The notes beneath the pieces were generated by a model. The model searched no databases. It was not told the DNA's origin and was given only the letters and a program-made list of their open reading frames with translations. From contig JAFLCE010000031.1 in the NCBI GenBank assembly GCA_017303655.1, positions 1 to 40,981 of the forward strand: 40,981 nucleotides of DNA, in the 5' to 3' direction. Within the stretch, counting starts at the first letter, position 1. Every line of letters begins with the position of its first letter. The stretch comes from Anaerolineae bacterium (lineage in GTDB: Bacteria; Chloroflexota; Anaerolineae; Anaerolineales; Villigracilaceae). The position numbers were made by a program, and so were the translations under genes. This document shows positions 31,941-39,989 of this stretch, piece by piece.

Positions 31941-32981
31941 TTGAAAACCTCCGACTTCGACTATAACCTCCCAGAATCTTCCATCGCACAGACTCCCGCC
32001 GAGCCGCGTGATTCTTCGCGCTTGTTAGTTTTGCATCGTGAGATGGGTGAAATCGAGCATAAGATTTTCCGAGATGTTCGTGATTATTTGAAAGCGGGGG
32101 ATTTGCTTGTCCTCAACCAGACTCGTGTGATTCCCGCCCGCATCTTTGCTCATAAAGAGACTGGCGGCAAAGTTGAGTTACTTCTCCTGCGCCGCCGCGA
32201 TGAGTTGACTTGGGAAGCTTTGGTGGGTGGTAAAGGATTGCGCGTAGGCAAATCAGTGCAAGTGGAGAATGGACCCAAAGCCGAAATCTTGGAAATCCTT
32301 GAAGGATCAGAGCGACTGATTAGGTTCTCTGAACCGATTGAGCCATATTTTTCACAGGTGGGGAATGTTCCACTGCCACCCTACATTCACGAGAAATTGA
32401 GCGACCCTGAGCGCTATCAAACCGTATTCGCCAAAGAACCCGGTTCGGCGGCAGCTCCCACGGCGGGATTGCATTTCACGCCGCAATTGTTGGATGAGAT
32501 CAAGTCGATGGGTGTGAAGGTGGCATATGTCACCTTGCACGTTGGCTTGGATACCTTTGCACCCGTGAATGAGGACAACCCGGAAGAACACAAGATCCAT
32601 TCTGAGTGGTGTGAATTGCCTCAAGAAACGGCTGACCTTATCAACGAAACCAAACATAATGGCGGGCGAGTGGTGGCAGTTGGGACGACGAGTGTTCGGA
32701 CGTTGGAAAGTGCTGGACAAGGCGCGATACTCGATACTCGAGACTCGAATACCGAATATCGAATATCATCTTTTACTGGTTCCACAACTCTCTTTATCCT
32801 CCCAGGCTATTCATTCAAAGTAGTGGACGTTATGATAACCAACTTTCATTTACCCAAGTCCACCTTATTGATGTTGGTCAGTGCCTTTGCAGGGCGGGAG
32901 AAGATTCTTGAAACATATAATTTAGCTATAAAGGAAGGTTATCGCTTTTATTCATTTGGGGATGCGATGTTAATCGTTTGA
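31941..32981 (+). CDS. queA: S-adenosylmethionine:tRNA ribosyltransferase-isomerase
   Basis: 346 aa. Transfers and isomerises ribose from SAM to preQ1 in tRNA, making epoxyqueuosine; it acts just after the tgt step (tgt at 13090). The N-terminus MKTSDFDYNLPESSIAQTPA, DSSRLLVLHR, GDLLVLNQTRVIPAR and the C-terminal VDVMITNFHLPKSTLLMLV are diagnostic. The start codon is TTG at 31941, supported by exact family N-terminus and by the stop of DUF2905 one base before. Between LESAG and LFILPGY there are about ten extra residues (ILDTRDSNTEYR) encoded by a repetitive string at 32724-32770. Confidence 0.96.
   Translation: MKTSDFDYNLPESSIAQTPAEPRDSSRLLVLHREMGEIEHKIFRDVRDYLKAGDLLVLNQTRVIPARIFAHKETGGKVELLLLRRRDELTWEALVGGKGLRVGKSVQVENGPKAEILEILEGSERLIRFSEPIEPYFSQVGNVPLPPYIHEKLSDPERYQTVFAKEPGSAAAPTAGLHFTPQLLDEIKSMGVKVAYVTLHVGLDTFAPVNEDNPEEHKIHSEWCELPQETADLINETKHNGGRVVAVGTTSVRTLESAGQGAILDTRDSNTEYRISSFTGSTTLFILPGYSFKVVDVMITNFHLPKSTLLMLVSAFAGREKILETYNLAIKEGYRFYSFGDAMLIV
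32724..32770 (+). repeat. self-similar repeat inside queA
   Basis: CGATACT, CGATACT, CGAGACT, CGAATAC, CGAATAT, CGAATAT in succession: a 7-bp unit repeated six times with drift. It adds about ten residues to a loop of QueA, in frame. Such strings are otherwise intergenic in this window. Confidence 0.75.
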
Positions 32982-32988
32982 AAGTTGG

Positions 32989-33018
32989 CAGGTTGAAACG
33001 TTCGAACGTTCAAACCTG
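32989..33018 (+). repeat. 30-bp near-perfect palindrome
   Basis: CAGGTTGAAACGTTC followed by GAACGTTCAAACCTG, with a perfect AACGTTCGAACGTT core. It lies between queA and the UDG gene and ends 10 nt before the UDG -10 box. It may be a terminator-like hairpin or a protein-binding operator. Confidence 0.7.
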
Positions 33019-33027
33019 TAAACGTGC

Positions 33028-33033
33028 TAACAT
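33028..33033 (+). promoter_or_regulatory. -10-like box of the UDG gene
   Basis: TAACAT ends 6 nt before ATG 33040, with no ribosome-binding site: leaderless geometry again. Confidence 0.45.
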
Positions 33034-33039
33034 TGAACT

Positions 33040-33714
33040 ATGTCATCACAACTTGAAAAACTAAACAACGAAATCATCTCCTGTCGCAAATGTCCACGCT
33101 TGGTGGAATGGCGTGAGGAAATGGCGCGGGTCAAGCGCAAGGCGTATAAAGATGAGGAATACTGGGGTAAGCCAGTGCCGGGTTTTGGTGACCCGAAGGC
33201 ACGGATATTAGTGGTAGGACTTGCTCCCGGCGCGCATGGCTCGAACCGTACGGGGCGTCAATTCACAGGTGATGCCTCGGGCGGATTTTTGTACCCGGCG
33301 TTGCACAAGGCTGGGTTTGCGAACCAAGCCAAGTCTGAGTCGCGAGGCGATGGGCTTATCCTCACGGATATGTATATTACGGCTTCCGGTCGTTGTGCGC
33401 CGCCGGATAATAAGCCCAGTCCAGAAGAGTTGAATAATTGTCAGCCTTTTCTCGAGCGAGAATTAGAGATTATTAATCCAAAGGTAATCGTTTGCCTTGG
33501 GCGCATTGCTTTTGAGCGGATTTTGAAGATTTATGATGCGCGCAAATTGGTAAAACAATTTGGGCACGGGGCGTCTTATCAACTGGCGAATGGGATCTGG
33601 CTTTTGTGTTCCTATCATCCCAGCCAGCAAAATACATCTACAAAAAAGCTAACTCCCGTCATGTTCGATGAAATTTGGGAGCAGGCAAAAAAACTCGCAG
33701 ATTGGAAATCGTGA
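33040..33714 (+). CDS. family 5 uracil-DNA glycosylase (UdgB type), Fe-S
   Basis: 224 aa. Removes uracil and other deaminated bases from DNA. Motif GLAPGAHGSNRTGRQFTGD (60-78) is the family-5 signature, which lacks the catalytic Asp/Asn of family 1. The second motif has HPSQQNT. Four cysteines (Cys15, Cys18, Cys119, Cys134) fit the 4Fe-4S cluster of families 4 and 5. It is mainly known from thermophiles, Actinobacteria and Chloroflexota-like lineages (recollection). The gene abuts the hydrolase that starts at the next base. Confidence 0.93.
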   Translation: MSSQLEKLNNEIISCRKCPRLVEWREEMARVKRKAYKDEEYWGKPVPGFGDPKARILVVGLAPGAHGSNRTGRQFTGDASGGFLYPALHKAGFANQAKSESRGDGLILTDMYITASGRCAPPDNKPSPEELNNCQPFLERELEIINPKVIVCLGRIAFERILKIYDARKLVKQFGHGASYQLANGIWLLCSYHPSQQNTSTKKLTPVMFDEIWEQAKKLADWKS

Positions 33715-34461
33715 ATGAAAAAGATAAATTGGAAGATCGTAGCGGCAGTGGTGACTGCCGCTCTCGTTGTGACGGTGGCTGGTTTTGTGATTTGGGCAAA
33801 TGATGCTTCGCCTGCAGATGCTGCAGCACTGGCGGCGTTAACCTCGGATGCGCAAGTGACCGTTAGTGAAGAAAATGGTTTTATTGTTTTTTACCCTGCT
33901 GAGAACGCAAGACCTGAAACCGGTTTTATTTTTTACCCCGGCGGCAAAGTGGATTATCGCGCTTATGCGCCTGTCTTGAAATTGATCGCGGCGCAAAATG
34001 TTTTTGTGGCGGTGGTGCCTGTGCGATTGAACCTGGCTTTTTTTGATATCAATGCCGCGGCGCGTGTTGAGGCAGCCTACCCTGAAGTTCAGAATTGGTT
34101 CGTAGGCGGGCATTCCCTGGGTGGTGTGGCGGCTTCTATTTACGCGGCGGAACATTCTGAAATAAAAGGTGTGGTCTTTTGGGCTTCGTACCCCGCGGAT
34201 GATGCTTTGAAGGTCAAGGATATAAAAGCCATTTCGATCGTGGGTTCGAACGATGGACTTGCCACAAGTGACTCTATTGACGCTTCGCGCGAGTTATTGC
34301 CAGCGGATACGCAGTTCGTAACCATTGAAGGCGGCAATCATGCCCAGTTCGGCTCGTACGGACTTCAGGCTGGGGATAACCCAGCCAGCATCTCTGCCGA
34401 AGAGCAGTGGATTCAAGCTGCTGCGCTGACAGTGGAATTCTTGTCTGCCAATGTCCCTTAA
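33715..34461 (+). CDS. secreted or anchored alpha/beta hydrolase
   Basis: 248 aa. An N-terminal hydrophobic segment (about 7-27) without a lipobox implies a membrane anchor or signal peptide. The catalytic domain has the oxyanion segment FIFYPGGKVDYRAYAP, the nucleophile elbow GGHSLGG, the acid in VGSNDGL and the His in GGNHAQFGSYG. The substrate is unknown; the family is related to Abhydrolase_5/dienelactone-hydrolase-like proteins. Its ATG follows the UDG stop with no gap. Confidence 0.85.
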   Translation: MKKINWKIVAAVVTAALVVTVAGFVIWANDASPADAAALAALTSDAQVTVSEENGFIVFYPAENARPETGFIFYPGGKVDYRAYAPVLKLIAAQNVFVAVVPVRLNLAFFDINAAARVEAAYPEVQNWFVGGHSLGGVAASIYAAEHSEIKGVVFWASYPADDALKVKDIKAISIVGSNDGLATSDSIDASRELLPADTQFVTIEGGNHAQFGSYGLQAGDNPASISAEEQWIQAAALTVEFLSANVP

Positions 34462-34476
34462 TCTATAAATTGATGT

Positions 34477-35445
34477 ATGCGTAAGAACTGGAAAAAACTT
34501 TTAATTTTCTCTTTCCTCTTTGCCTGTCTCACTATGGCGTTGGGACCGTTCGCGGTTCCCGTCCCTGAGCTGACAGACCTGGTGGATGCGAGCGCCTTCA
34601 TTGAACCCGATAGCAAATTTATCGAGATCAATGGCGTGGACATTCACTACAAAGAAGCCGGGGCAGGCGAGCGGATGTTCATACTTTTACATCCCTTTGG
34701 CGGCAGTACGTATTCCTGGCGTGAAGTCATGGATGATCTTGCACCTTACGGCAGAGTCATTGCCTATGACCGCCCGGCATTTGGCATCACAGAACGACCG
34801 ATGCCCGAAGATTGGGATTCAAATCCGTACGGCATGAAAGCCAATGTCGAGATTCTGCGCGAGTTGTTAGATGCGTTCGGCGTAGACAAAGCCGTTTTAG
34901 TTGGCAACTCAGCTGGCGGCGGGGTCGCGGTGGCGTTCGCGTTGGAATATCCCGAACGAGTGGATCAACTGATCCTAGTTGCGCCGGGCGTGGGTGGCGG
35001 GTATGGTCCGCAGTTTCCAGCGTGGGCTCTGCCCGTCATGTGGACTCCGCAACTGCGGCATCTCGGTCCGCTGATTGTGCGTGATTATCAAGAAACTTTG
35101 CCGCGCACAATAGAACGCGAATGGTTCGATCAGACCAAACTCACTGCAGAGATTCGTGAAACACATTTGCAAATTTTGAAAATAAAAAATTGGGATCGTG
35201 CTTTTTATGAACTGAACTTTGCGCCTGCCTACCCGGAACTGCGTCCGCTATTGCCGCAATTGACCATGCCAGCGCTCATCGTGGCTGGAAGCGAAGATGT
35301 TCTTATCCGTTCATGGTATATGGAAGCCATCTCCATTGAAATTCCTGAAGCGACCCTAAATTTCATCCCAGCTTGCGGTCACGTTCCGCAAGAGGAATGC
35401 CCCACCGAATTGATGGAAGTTGTACTAAAATATCTGGAGTTATGA
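34477..35445 (+). CDS. alpha/beta hydrolase (Abhydrolase_1 type)
   Basis: 322 aa. Signal-anchor-like N-terminus (KKLLIFSFLFACLTMALG). It has the classic fold: HPFGGSTYSW (oxyanion), RVIAYDRPAFGITERP, nucleophile elbow GNSAGG, acid in GSEDVLI and His in CGHVPQEE. It resembles haloalkane-dehalogenase- or epoxide-hydrolase-like enzymes and esterases; the reaction cannot be named. The gene ends in ATGA shared with the start of the next gene (4-nt overlap), implying translational coupling to the redoxin. Confidence 0.86.
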   Translation: MRKNWKKLLIFSFLFACLTMALGPFAVPVPELTDLVDASAFIEPDSKFIEINGVDIHYKEAGAGERMFILLHPFGGSTYSWREVMDDLAPYGRVIAYDRPAFGITERPMPEDWDSNPYGMKANVEILRELLDAFGVDKAVLVGNSAGGGVAVAFALEYPERVDQLILVAPGVGGGYGPQFPAWALPVMWTPQLRHLGPLIVRDYQETLPRTIEREWFDQTKLTAEIRETHLQILKIKNWDRAFYELNFAPAYPELRPLLPQLTMPALIVAGSEDVLIRSWYMEAISIEIPEATLNFIPACGHVPQEECPTELMEVVLKYLEL

Positions 35446-35924
35446 GTTCCCTTCTGATCCAGGTTGGGGAAGCCGCTCTTGATTTCGAACTGAACGACAT
35501 TTCCGGCAATCCCATTCGTCTTTCAACATACTATAAAAAGCAACCTATCCTGCTTTCTTTTCTGCGCGGATTTTTCTGACCGCATTGCCGTGCGCAGTTG
35601 GCGCGCTTTCGCGATGCATATGCAGGCTTTGTCGATCGTGGGGCAGAACTTCTTGCAGTGGGTCCAGATGCTGCTGAGCCTTTCCAACGCTATTGGGAGC
35701 GGGAGCGTATCCCATTTATCGGAATGCCCGATCCCGACCATCGTGTTGCGAAGATGTATCGGCAGGAGATCAATCTCTTCAAGTTCGGGCGCATGCCCAT
35801 GAATTGCATCATCGATACCAACGGGAATATCCGCTATATTCATTACAGCGCAACCCGGCTCGACTATCCCGATACAGAGATTTTCTTCAACGTAATAGAT
35901 GAATTGAACAAAGCATCCAATTAA
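35442..35924 (+). CDS. AhpC/TSA-type redoxin, probable selenoprotein (UxxC)
   Basis: 160 aa if TGA at 35577-35579 is read as selenocysteine (residue 46). The frame is continuous on both sides: SFLRGFF, TGA, PHCRAQLARF. Relatives have RGFWCPHCRAQL, so TGA stands exactly at the first Cys of CxxC, giving Sec46-Pro-His-Cys49. The rest matches thioredoxin-fold peroxiredoxin-like proteins (VGEAALDFELNDISGNPIRLS; FIGMPDPDHRVAKMY; MPMNCIIDTNGNIRYIHYS). A SECIS-like hairpin follows the TGA. Start ATG 35442 overlaps the preceding stop. Alternatives: a point mutation or sequencing error turning TGC/TGT into TGA. selA, selB, selC and selD are not in the window. Confidence 0.8.
35582..35617 (+). promoter_or_regulatory. 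SECIS-like hairpin after the in-frame TGA
   Basis: The upper stem TGCGC (35591-35595) and GCGCG (35601-35605) encloses the loop AGTTG, with G at the second loop position, 16 nt after the TGA. An outer helix GCAT/ATGC (35582-35585 with 35614-35617) may extend it. This fits the bacterial SECIS rules as I remember them: stem of at least 4 bp, G among the first two loop bases, 16-37 nt from TGA to loop. Confidence 0.6.
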
Positions 35925-35925
35925 T

Positions 35926-36954
35926 ATGACTCTTGGACGCATTGCTTTTCTTGGCTCCGGCGAGACGTCTCTCGCTGGTGGTCGTATCTTTGAAACCTTA
36001 GCCCGCCTCATTCCTAGCCCGGTGCGGGTTGCCATTCTGGAAACGCCAGCTGGCTTTGAGCTTAATGCCTCTCTTGTTGCCGGTCGTGTGAAAGACTTCC
36101 TCGTTACTCGTTTGCAAAACTACAAACCCACCATAGACCTGATCCCCGCCCGCAAAAAAGGGACAGAGTTCAGCCCCGACAACCCCGACATTCTCAAGCC
36201 TTTATTACAAGCGAATATGATCTTCATGGGACCTGGCAGCCCCAGCTATGTAGTACGCCAACTCAAAGGAACCCTCGCCTGGGACATCATCCGCGCGCGC
36301 CATCGCCAGGGAGCCACCTTGATCTTTTCCTCCGCGGCGACTATCTCGGTGGGGCAGTGGGTTTTGCCTGTATATGAGGTCTACAAAGTAGGCGAAGATG
36401 TACACGTCAAAGATGGGTTGGGTATTTTCTCCGATTTTGGCATGCACGTCTCTTTCGTCCCGCATTGGAACAACGCCGAAGGCGGCGTGGACCTCGACAC
36501 CAGCCGCTGTTTCATCGGCATGGAGCGCTTCGATCAATGGCGTGTATTGACGCCTGCTGAAAATATTATCGTCGGGTTGGACGAACATTCCGGCATTATT
36601 CTTGATTTTGAAAAAAATATTTGTGATGTGCATGGCGTCAGCTCAGTGACGGTGATGAAAAATACAGGTACTGAGATGTATCCCTCTGGCGCGAATTTTC
36701 CATTAAGTGAGCTGGGTGAATTGAAACTTTCTGCAAATGAATCGATTCGCCCTGAAGTGTGGGAAATGCTTGCGGCGGTACAAACTCCCACAGAAGAGAG
36801 TCCTTCCGATGAAGTGCTTGCCCTGCTCGAGCAACGTAAACAAGTTCGCGCAGGCAAAGACTTCGCCGCTTCAGACCGTCTGCGTGATGAGATCGCAGCC
36901 TTGGGCTGGAAGGTCAAGGATTCAAAAGAAGGTCAACAAGTAGAGCGAATATAG
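35926..36954 (+). CDS. S51/GATase-like protein with CysS-type C-terminal segment
   Basis: 342 aa. The N-terminal domain (about 1-215) looks like the class I glutamine-amidotransferase/peptidase S51 fold: FLGSGETS, MGPGSPSYVV and LIFSSAATISVGQW, where the nucleophile-elbow Ser may be retained but the usual GxSAG glycine is not. The last 50 residues (VLALLEQRKQVRAGKDFAASDRLRDEIAALGWKVKDS, about 294-330) read like the C-terminal end of cysteinyl-tRNA synthetase (LIxxRxxARxxKDFAxADxIRDELxxxGIxLED). Function of the fusion is unknown. It starts 1 nt after the redoxin stop. Confidence 0.8.
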   Translation: MTLGRIAFLGSGETSLAGGRIFETLARLIPSPVRVAILETPAGFELNASLVAGRVKDFLVTRLQNYKPTIDLIPARKKGTEFSPDNPDILKPLLQANMIFMGPGSPSYVVRQLKGTLAWDIIRARHRQGATLIFSSAATISVGQWVLPVYEVYKVGEDVHVKDGLGIFSDFGMHVSFVPHWNNAEGGVDLDTSRCFIGMERFDQWRVLTPAENIIVGLDEHSGIILDFEKNICDVHGVSSVTVMKNTGTEMYPSGANFPLSELGELKLSANESIRPEVWEMLAAVQTPTEESPSDEVLALLEQRKQVRAGKDFAASDRLRDEIAALGWKVKDSKEGQQVERI

Positions 36955-36968
36955 CTTGCAATTAATCG

Positions 36969-37007
36969 AAAAATTCCCTTGAGTTACATCTCAAGGGAAT
37001 TTTTTTT
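36969..37007 (+). terminator. intrinsic terminator
   Basis: AAAAATTCCCTTGAG, loop TTACAT, CTCAAGGGAATTTTT and a T run. Perfect 15-bp stem. It is flanked by A and T runs, so it can serve both this operon and the convergent glycosyltransferase gene. Confidence 0.93.
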
Positions 37008-37026
37008 AAATTGTTAATTATCTGGT

Positions 37027-37710
37027 TTAATCCACGAAACGATACTTGATTAGCGCCCAAACCGCCTCGAAGGCATCATGGAGTTTGATCTTTTTGCCTT
37101 CCGAGTAATCGCGCGGGTTGAATGTGATCGGTACCTCGAAAATACGATGCTTGCGTTTGAGGATCTTCGCGGTGAACTCTGGCTCAAAGTTGAAACTATT
37201 CGCGCGGATCACCATCCCTTCAATGACTTCCTTGCGGAAGACCTTGTAGCCGGTCTCCATATCGGTCAGGATCGTATCGTAAAGGATGTTGGTCATCATG
37301 GTCAGTGATTTGTTAGCAACCATATGCCAGAACATCGTTACACGATGAGCTCGCCCAAGGAAACGCGAACCATATACGACATCCGCTAATCCTTCTTTAA
37401 TTGGTTTTAAGAGCTCAGGGTAATCACGCGGGTCATATTCCAGGTCGGCGTCTTGAATTAAGAGTATATCGCCCTTGGCAGCCGACATACCAGTTCGAAC
37501 CGCAGCACCCTTGCCTTGATTTTTTTCGTGCAAGATCACGCGTACCGATTTCTTCCCATCCAATTTTTTCAAAACATCGCGCGTGCCGTCCTTTGAGCCG
37601 TCGTCCACGACGACGATCTCATGTACCAGCTTGGTCGCTTCCACGCGATTGAGGATGGTTTCGATGCTTTCAACTTCATTGTAAACGGGAATAATTACGG
37701 AAAGTTTCAT
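37027..37710 (-). CDS. family 2 glycosyltransferase, polyprenol-phosphate-mannose-synthase-like
   Basis: 227 aa GT2 domain without transmembrane segments. N-terminal MKLSVIIPVYNEVESI, UDP/GDP-sugar motifs VVVDDGSKDGT and the metal-binding DxD in IQDADLEYDP, then VYGSRF and TDMETGYKVFR, characteristic of dolichyl/polyprenyl-phosphate mannosyl- or glucosyltransferases. It makes lipid-linked sugars for glycan assembly. ATG 37710 was chosen because family homology begins there; the frame extends upstream to 37866 across the divergent promoter region. A TATAAT box ends 9 nt before the start. Confidence 0.93.
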   Translation of the reverse strand: MKLSVIIPVYNEVESIETILNRVEATKLVHEIVVVDDGSKDGTRDVLKKLDGKKSVRVILHEKNQGKGAAVRTGMSAAKGDILLIQDADLEYDPRDYPELLKPIKEGLADVVYGSRFLGRAHRVTMFWHMVANKSLTMMTNILYDTILTDMETGYKVFRKEVIEGMVIRANSFNFEPEFTAKILKRKHRIFEVPITFNPRDYSEGKKIKLHDAFEAVWALIKYRFVD

Positions 37711-37719
37711 AGGGTCTGA

Positions 37720-37743
37720 ATTATAAACGAAAAGAAGTATAAT
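37720..37743. promoter_or_regulatory. divergent back-to-back -10 boxes
   Basis: Minus-strand TATAAT at 37720-37725 (9 nt before the glycosyltransferase ATG 37710) and plus-strand TATAAT at 37738-37743 (40 nt before ATG 37784 of the AAA+ gene) are separated by 12 bp, so the two promoters must overlap and probably compete or share control. Confidence 0.6.
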
Positions 37744-37783
37744 CGTATTGAACGTAGCGAAATTTATCCCCGGATTGGTGATT

Positions 37784-39115
37784 ATGGTAGTCAAACAAAC
37801 AGGACAAATTCCCCCCGCCCCTTCTGGCGGATTTTCCCCCCCGCAGATCAATAGCCTGGAAGACACCGGGCTTTCTCCCCTTTGGCTTCAAGACCTGATC
37901 CTGAAAGTTCTTTATTTTCGCGGGTATCTTTCAGGTATCAAGATCTCAGAAGAGATCACCCTGCCTTTTGCCGGGGTGACAGATCAACTGCTCACCACGT
38001 TGAAGCAGGAGAAACTGATCGAGGTGAAATCATCGCAAGGTGGTTTGGGCGAAGGCTCGTATACCTTTGGCATCACCAGTCAAGGCATCGTTCGTGCGCG
38101 TGAAGCCTTGGATCGCAGTCAATACGCCGGTCCTGCTCCGGTTCCCTTTGAAGTCTATAACGAATCGATCCGCAAACAAAAAAGCGGACGTGTGACAGTC
38201 ACCACACGCAGCATGCGCCAGATTCTTTCTCAACTGGTAATTTCTGAAGCCTCATTTCAGCGTCTTGGTCCTGCTTTGAATTCGGGCACCTCAATTTTCA
38301 TGTACGGACCTCCCGGCAATGGCAAGACCAGTATTGCTCGCGCGTTCGGTAATCTTGTTCTCAGCCAAACTATGTACATCCCCTACGCATTGTATTTGGA
38401 TGGGCAGGTGATTAAAGTCTATGATGCCGTCAGCCATAGCCTCGCGCCAGATAATGATGCCAACTCCAACCCAACTGGCACCCTGCGTTCCAGTACACGC
38501 CGTGACCCGCGCTGGATAAAGATTCGCAGACCATTCATTGTGGTGGGTGGCGAGTTAACCCTCGAAGGCTTGGACCTCGTTTTTGACGATACAACCAAAT
38601 TTTACGAAGCCCCATTCCAGGTGAAAGCTAATGGCGGCATTCTACTCATTGACGACTTTGGGCGTCAGCAGGTTCGTCCGCGTGATTTGCTCAATCGTTG
38701 GATCGTTCCTCTCGAAAACCGAATGGACTTTCTCCGTTTGCACACAGGGCGCAAAGTAGAAGTTCCCTTTGACGTGTTGATCGTATTCTCGACCAACCTG
38801 CCCCCGAAAGACCTCGTCGACGAAGCCTTCCTACGTCGTTTGCGCCACAAGATTGAGATTGGCGACCCTTCCTTCGAAGAATATCGCGAGATCTTCCGCC
38901 GGGTTGCTCAAGATAAGCGCATCGAATACAACGATCAAGGTCTCGCCTATCTTTTGCAGGAATGGTACATCAAACGCAATCGCAAATTGCGTGCCTCCCA
39001 TCCTCGTGATCTGTGTGATCAGATCCTTGATATTTCCTCCTATCTTGCGATTCCACCCAGCATGAATCGCGAAATGATTGACCGCGCTGCCTTAGCCTAT
39101 TTCGTGGATATTTAA
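37784..39115 (+). CDS. AAA+ ATPase with N-terminal winged-helix-like region
   Basis: 443 aa. An N-terminal region (about 30-110) has a helix-turn-helix look (EEITLPFAGVTDQLLTTLKQ, KLIEVKSSQGG). The AAA core has Walker A GPPGNGKTS (175-183), Walker B ILLIDDFGRQ, sensor 1 VFSTNLPP and the sensor-2-like RRLRHKIEIGDP. Followed by a helical lid (DLCDQILDISSYL). I cannot name the subfamily; it resembles MoxR- or archaeal-type AAA_5 ATPases. The frame extends upstream to TTG 37748; ATG 37784 was preferred, without a clear ribosome-binding site. Divergent from the glycosyltransferase gene. Confidence 0.85.
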   Translation: MVVKQTGQIPPAPSGGFSPPQINSLEDTGLSPLWLQDLILKVLYFRGYLSGIKISEEITLPFAGVTDQLLTTLKQEKLIEVKSSQGGLGEGSYTFGITSQGIVRAREALDRSQYAGPAPVPFEVYNESIRKQKSGRVTVTTRSMRQILSQLVISEASFQRLGPALNSGTSIFMYGPPGNGKTSIARAFGNLVLSQTMYIPYALYLDGQVIKVYDAVSHSLAPDNDANSNPTGTLRSSTRRDPRWIKIRRPFIVVGGELTLEGLDLVFDDTTKFYEAPFQVKANGGILLIDDFGRQQVRPRDLLNRWIVPLENRMDFLRLHTGRKVEVPFDVLIVFSTNLPPKDLVDEAFLRRLRHKIEIGDPSFEEYREIFRRVAQDKRIEYNDQGLAYLLQEWYIKRNRKLRASHPRDLCDQILDISSYLAIPPSMNREMIDRAALAYFVDI

Positions 39116-39153
39116 AATCCGCGCCTCATTTCACCGCCCGGACCTGAATCTCA

Positions 39154-39906
39154 ATGCTTGACAGCTTCCCACGCCCCATCCTTCTCGCCCATCGCGGCGA
39201 CCTTGCTCACGCACCTGAGAATACTCTGCCTTCATTCTCTCAAGCTATTCAAAAAGGCGCCGACGGCGTGGAATTGGATGCCAAACTCACTGTAGATGGT
39301 CATGTGATCGTGATCCATGACGAAACGGTGGACCGCACCACAAATGGCAAAGGAAAAGTCGCTTCCTTTACTCTTGAAAGCATTCGTACACTGGATGCCG
39401 GTTCTTGGTTCGACGCAAAATTTGCAGGCACAAAAGTTCCATTGTTGGAAGAAGTATTCGAGACGGTAGGAAAGAATAAGCTCATCAACATCGAATTGAC
39501 TAATTACTACACCCCACGTGATGGGCTAGTTAAGAAGGTGTGTGAATTGATCAAAAGGCAAAATAACGCCGGTCAGATCATATTTTCTTCCTTCCTCTCA
39601 TCCAACCTCAAGATTGCAGCGCATGCCCTGCCTGAGATTCCACGCGGTTTGTTGACGCTGCCTGGGGTACTTGGCTTGTGGGCGCGCTCTTTTGGTTTTA
39701 TGTTCGGCGATTATCAGGCGTTGCACCCATATATTTCGAACGTCAGCCGTGAGCAGATTCAGCGCGCGCACCGTGTAAAACGCCGTGTGCATGTTTGGAC
39801 GGCGAATAAACCCGAAGATGTAAAGCGTCTCAACGATTGGGGCGCGGATGGTATTTTTACCGATGACCCGGCTGAGGCACTAAAAGCTCTTGGGAGGGGC
39901 GAGTGA
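39154..39906 (+). CDS. glycerophosphodiester phosphodiesterase
   Basis: 250 aa, one GDPD TIM barrel. It hydrolyses glycerophosphodiesters to glycerol-3-phosphate and an alcohol. Catalytic residues are visible in AHRGDLAHAPENTLPSF (first His and Glu), VELDAKLTVDG and VIHDETVDRTTNG (second His and Asp). No signal peptide, so cytoplasmic. The start ATG 39154 has no clear ribosome-binding site. The gap to the previous gene is 38 bp. Confidence 0.95.
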   Translation: MLDSFPRPILLAHRGDLAHAPENTLPSFSQAIQKGADGVELDAKLTVDGHVIVIHDETVDRTTNGKGKVASFTLESIRTLDAGSWFDAKFAGTKVPLLEEVFETVGKNKLINIELTNYYTPRDGLVKKVCELIKRQNNAGQIIFSSFLSSNLKIAAHALPEIPRGLLTLPGVLGLWARSFGFMFGDYQALHPYISNVSREQIQRAHRVKRRVHVWTANKPEDVKRLNDWGADGIFTDDPAEALKALGRGE

Positions 39907-39989
39907 GATTCTCCGAATGCCAGAATCAGGCTCGAGCACGTTGTGAAGCGTTTTATCGATCAAAGACTTTCCAAGGAGCTGTGATCTGT

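Noticed and set aside
35442-35579. Truncated redoxin pseudogene or frameshift
   Set aside because: The downstream frame is unchanged and intact to its own stop, and the TGA falls exactly on the redox-Cys position, so recoding explains it better; sequencing error remains possible and is noted.
37748-37783. TTG start for the AAA+ gene, 12 codons earlier
   Set aside because: It would begin right behind the -10 box at about the transcription start, and the added residues look unlike protein of this family; ATG 37784 is preferred.
37711-37866. N-terminal extension of the glycosyltransferase
   Set aside because: The added 52 residues cross the divergent promoters and the start of the AAA+ gene, and GT2 homology begins at 37710.
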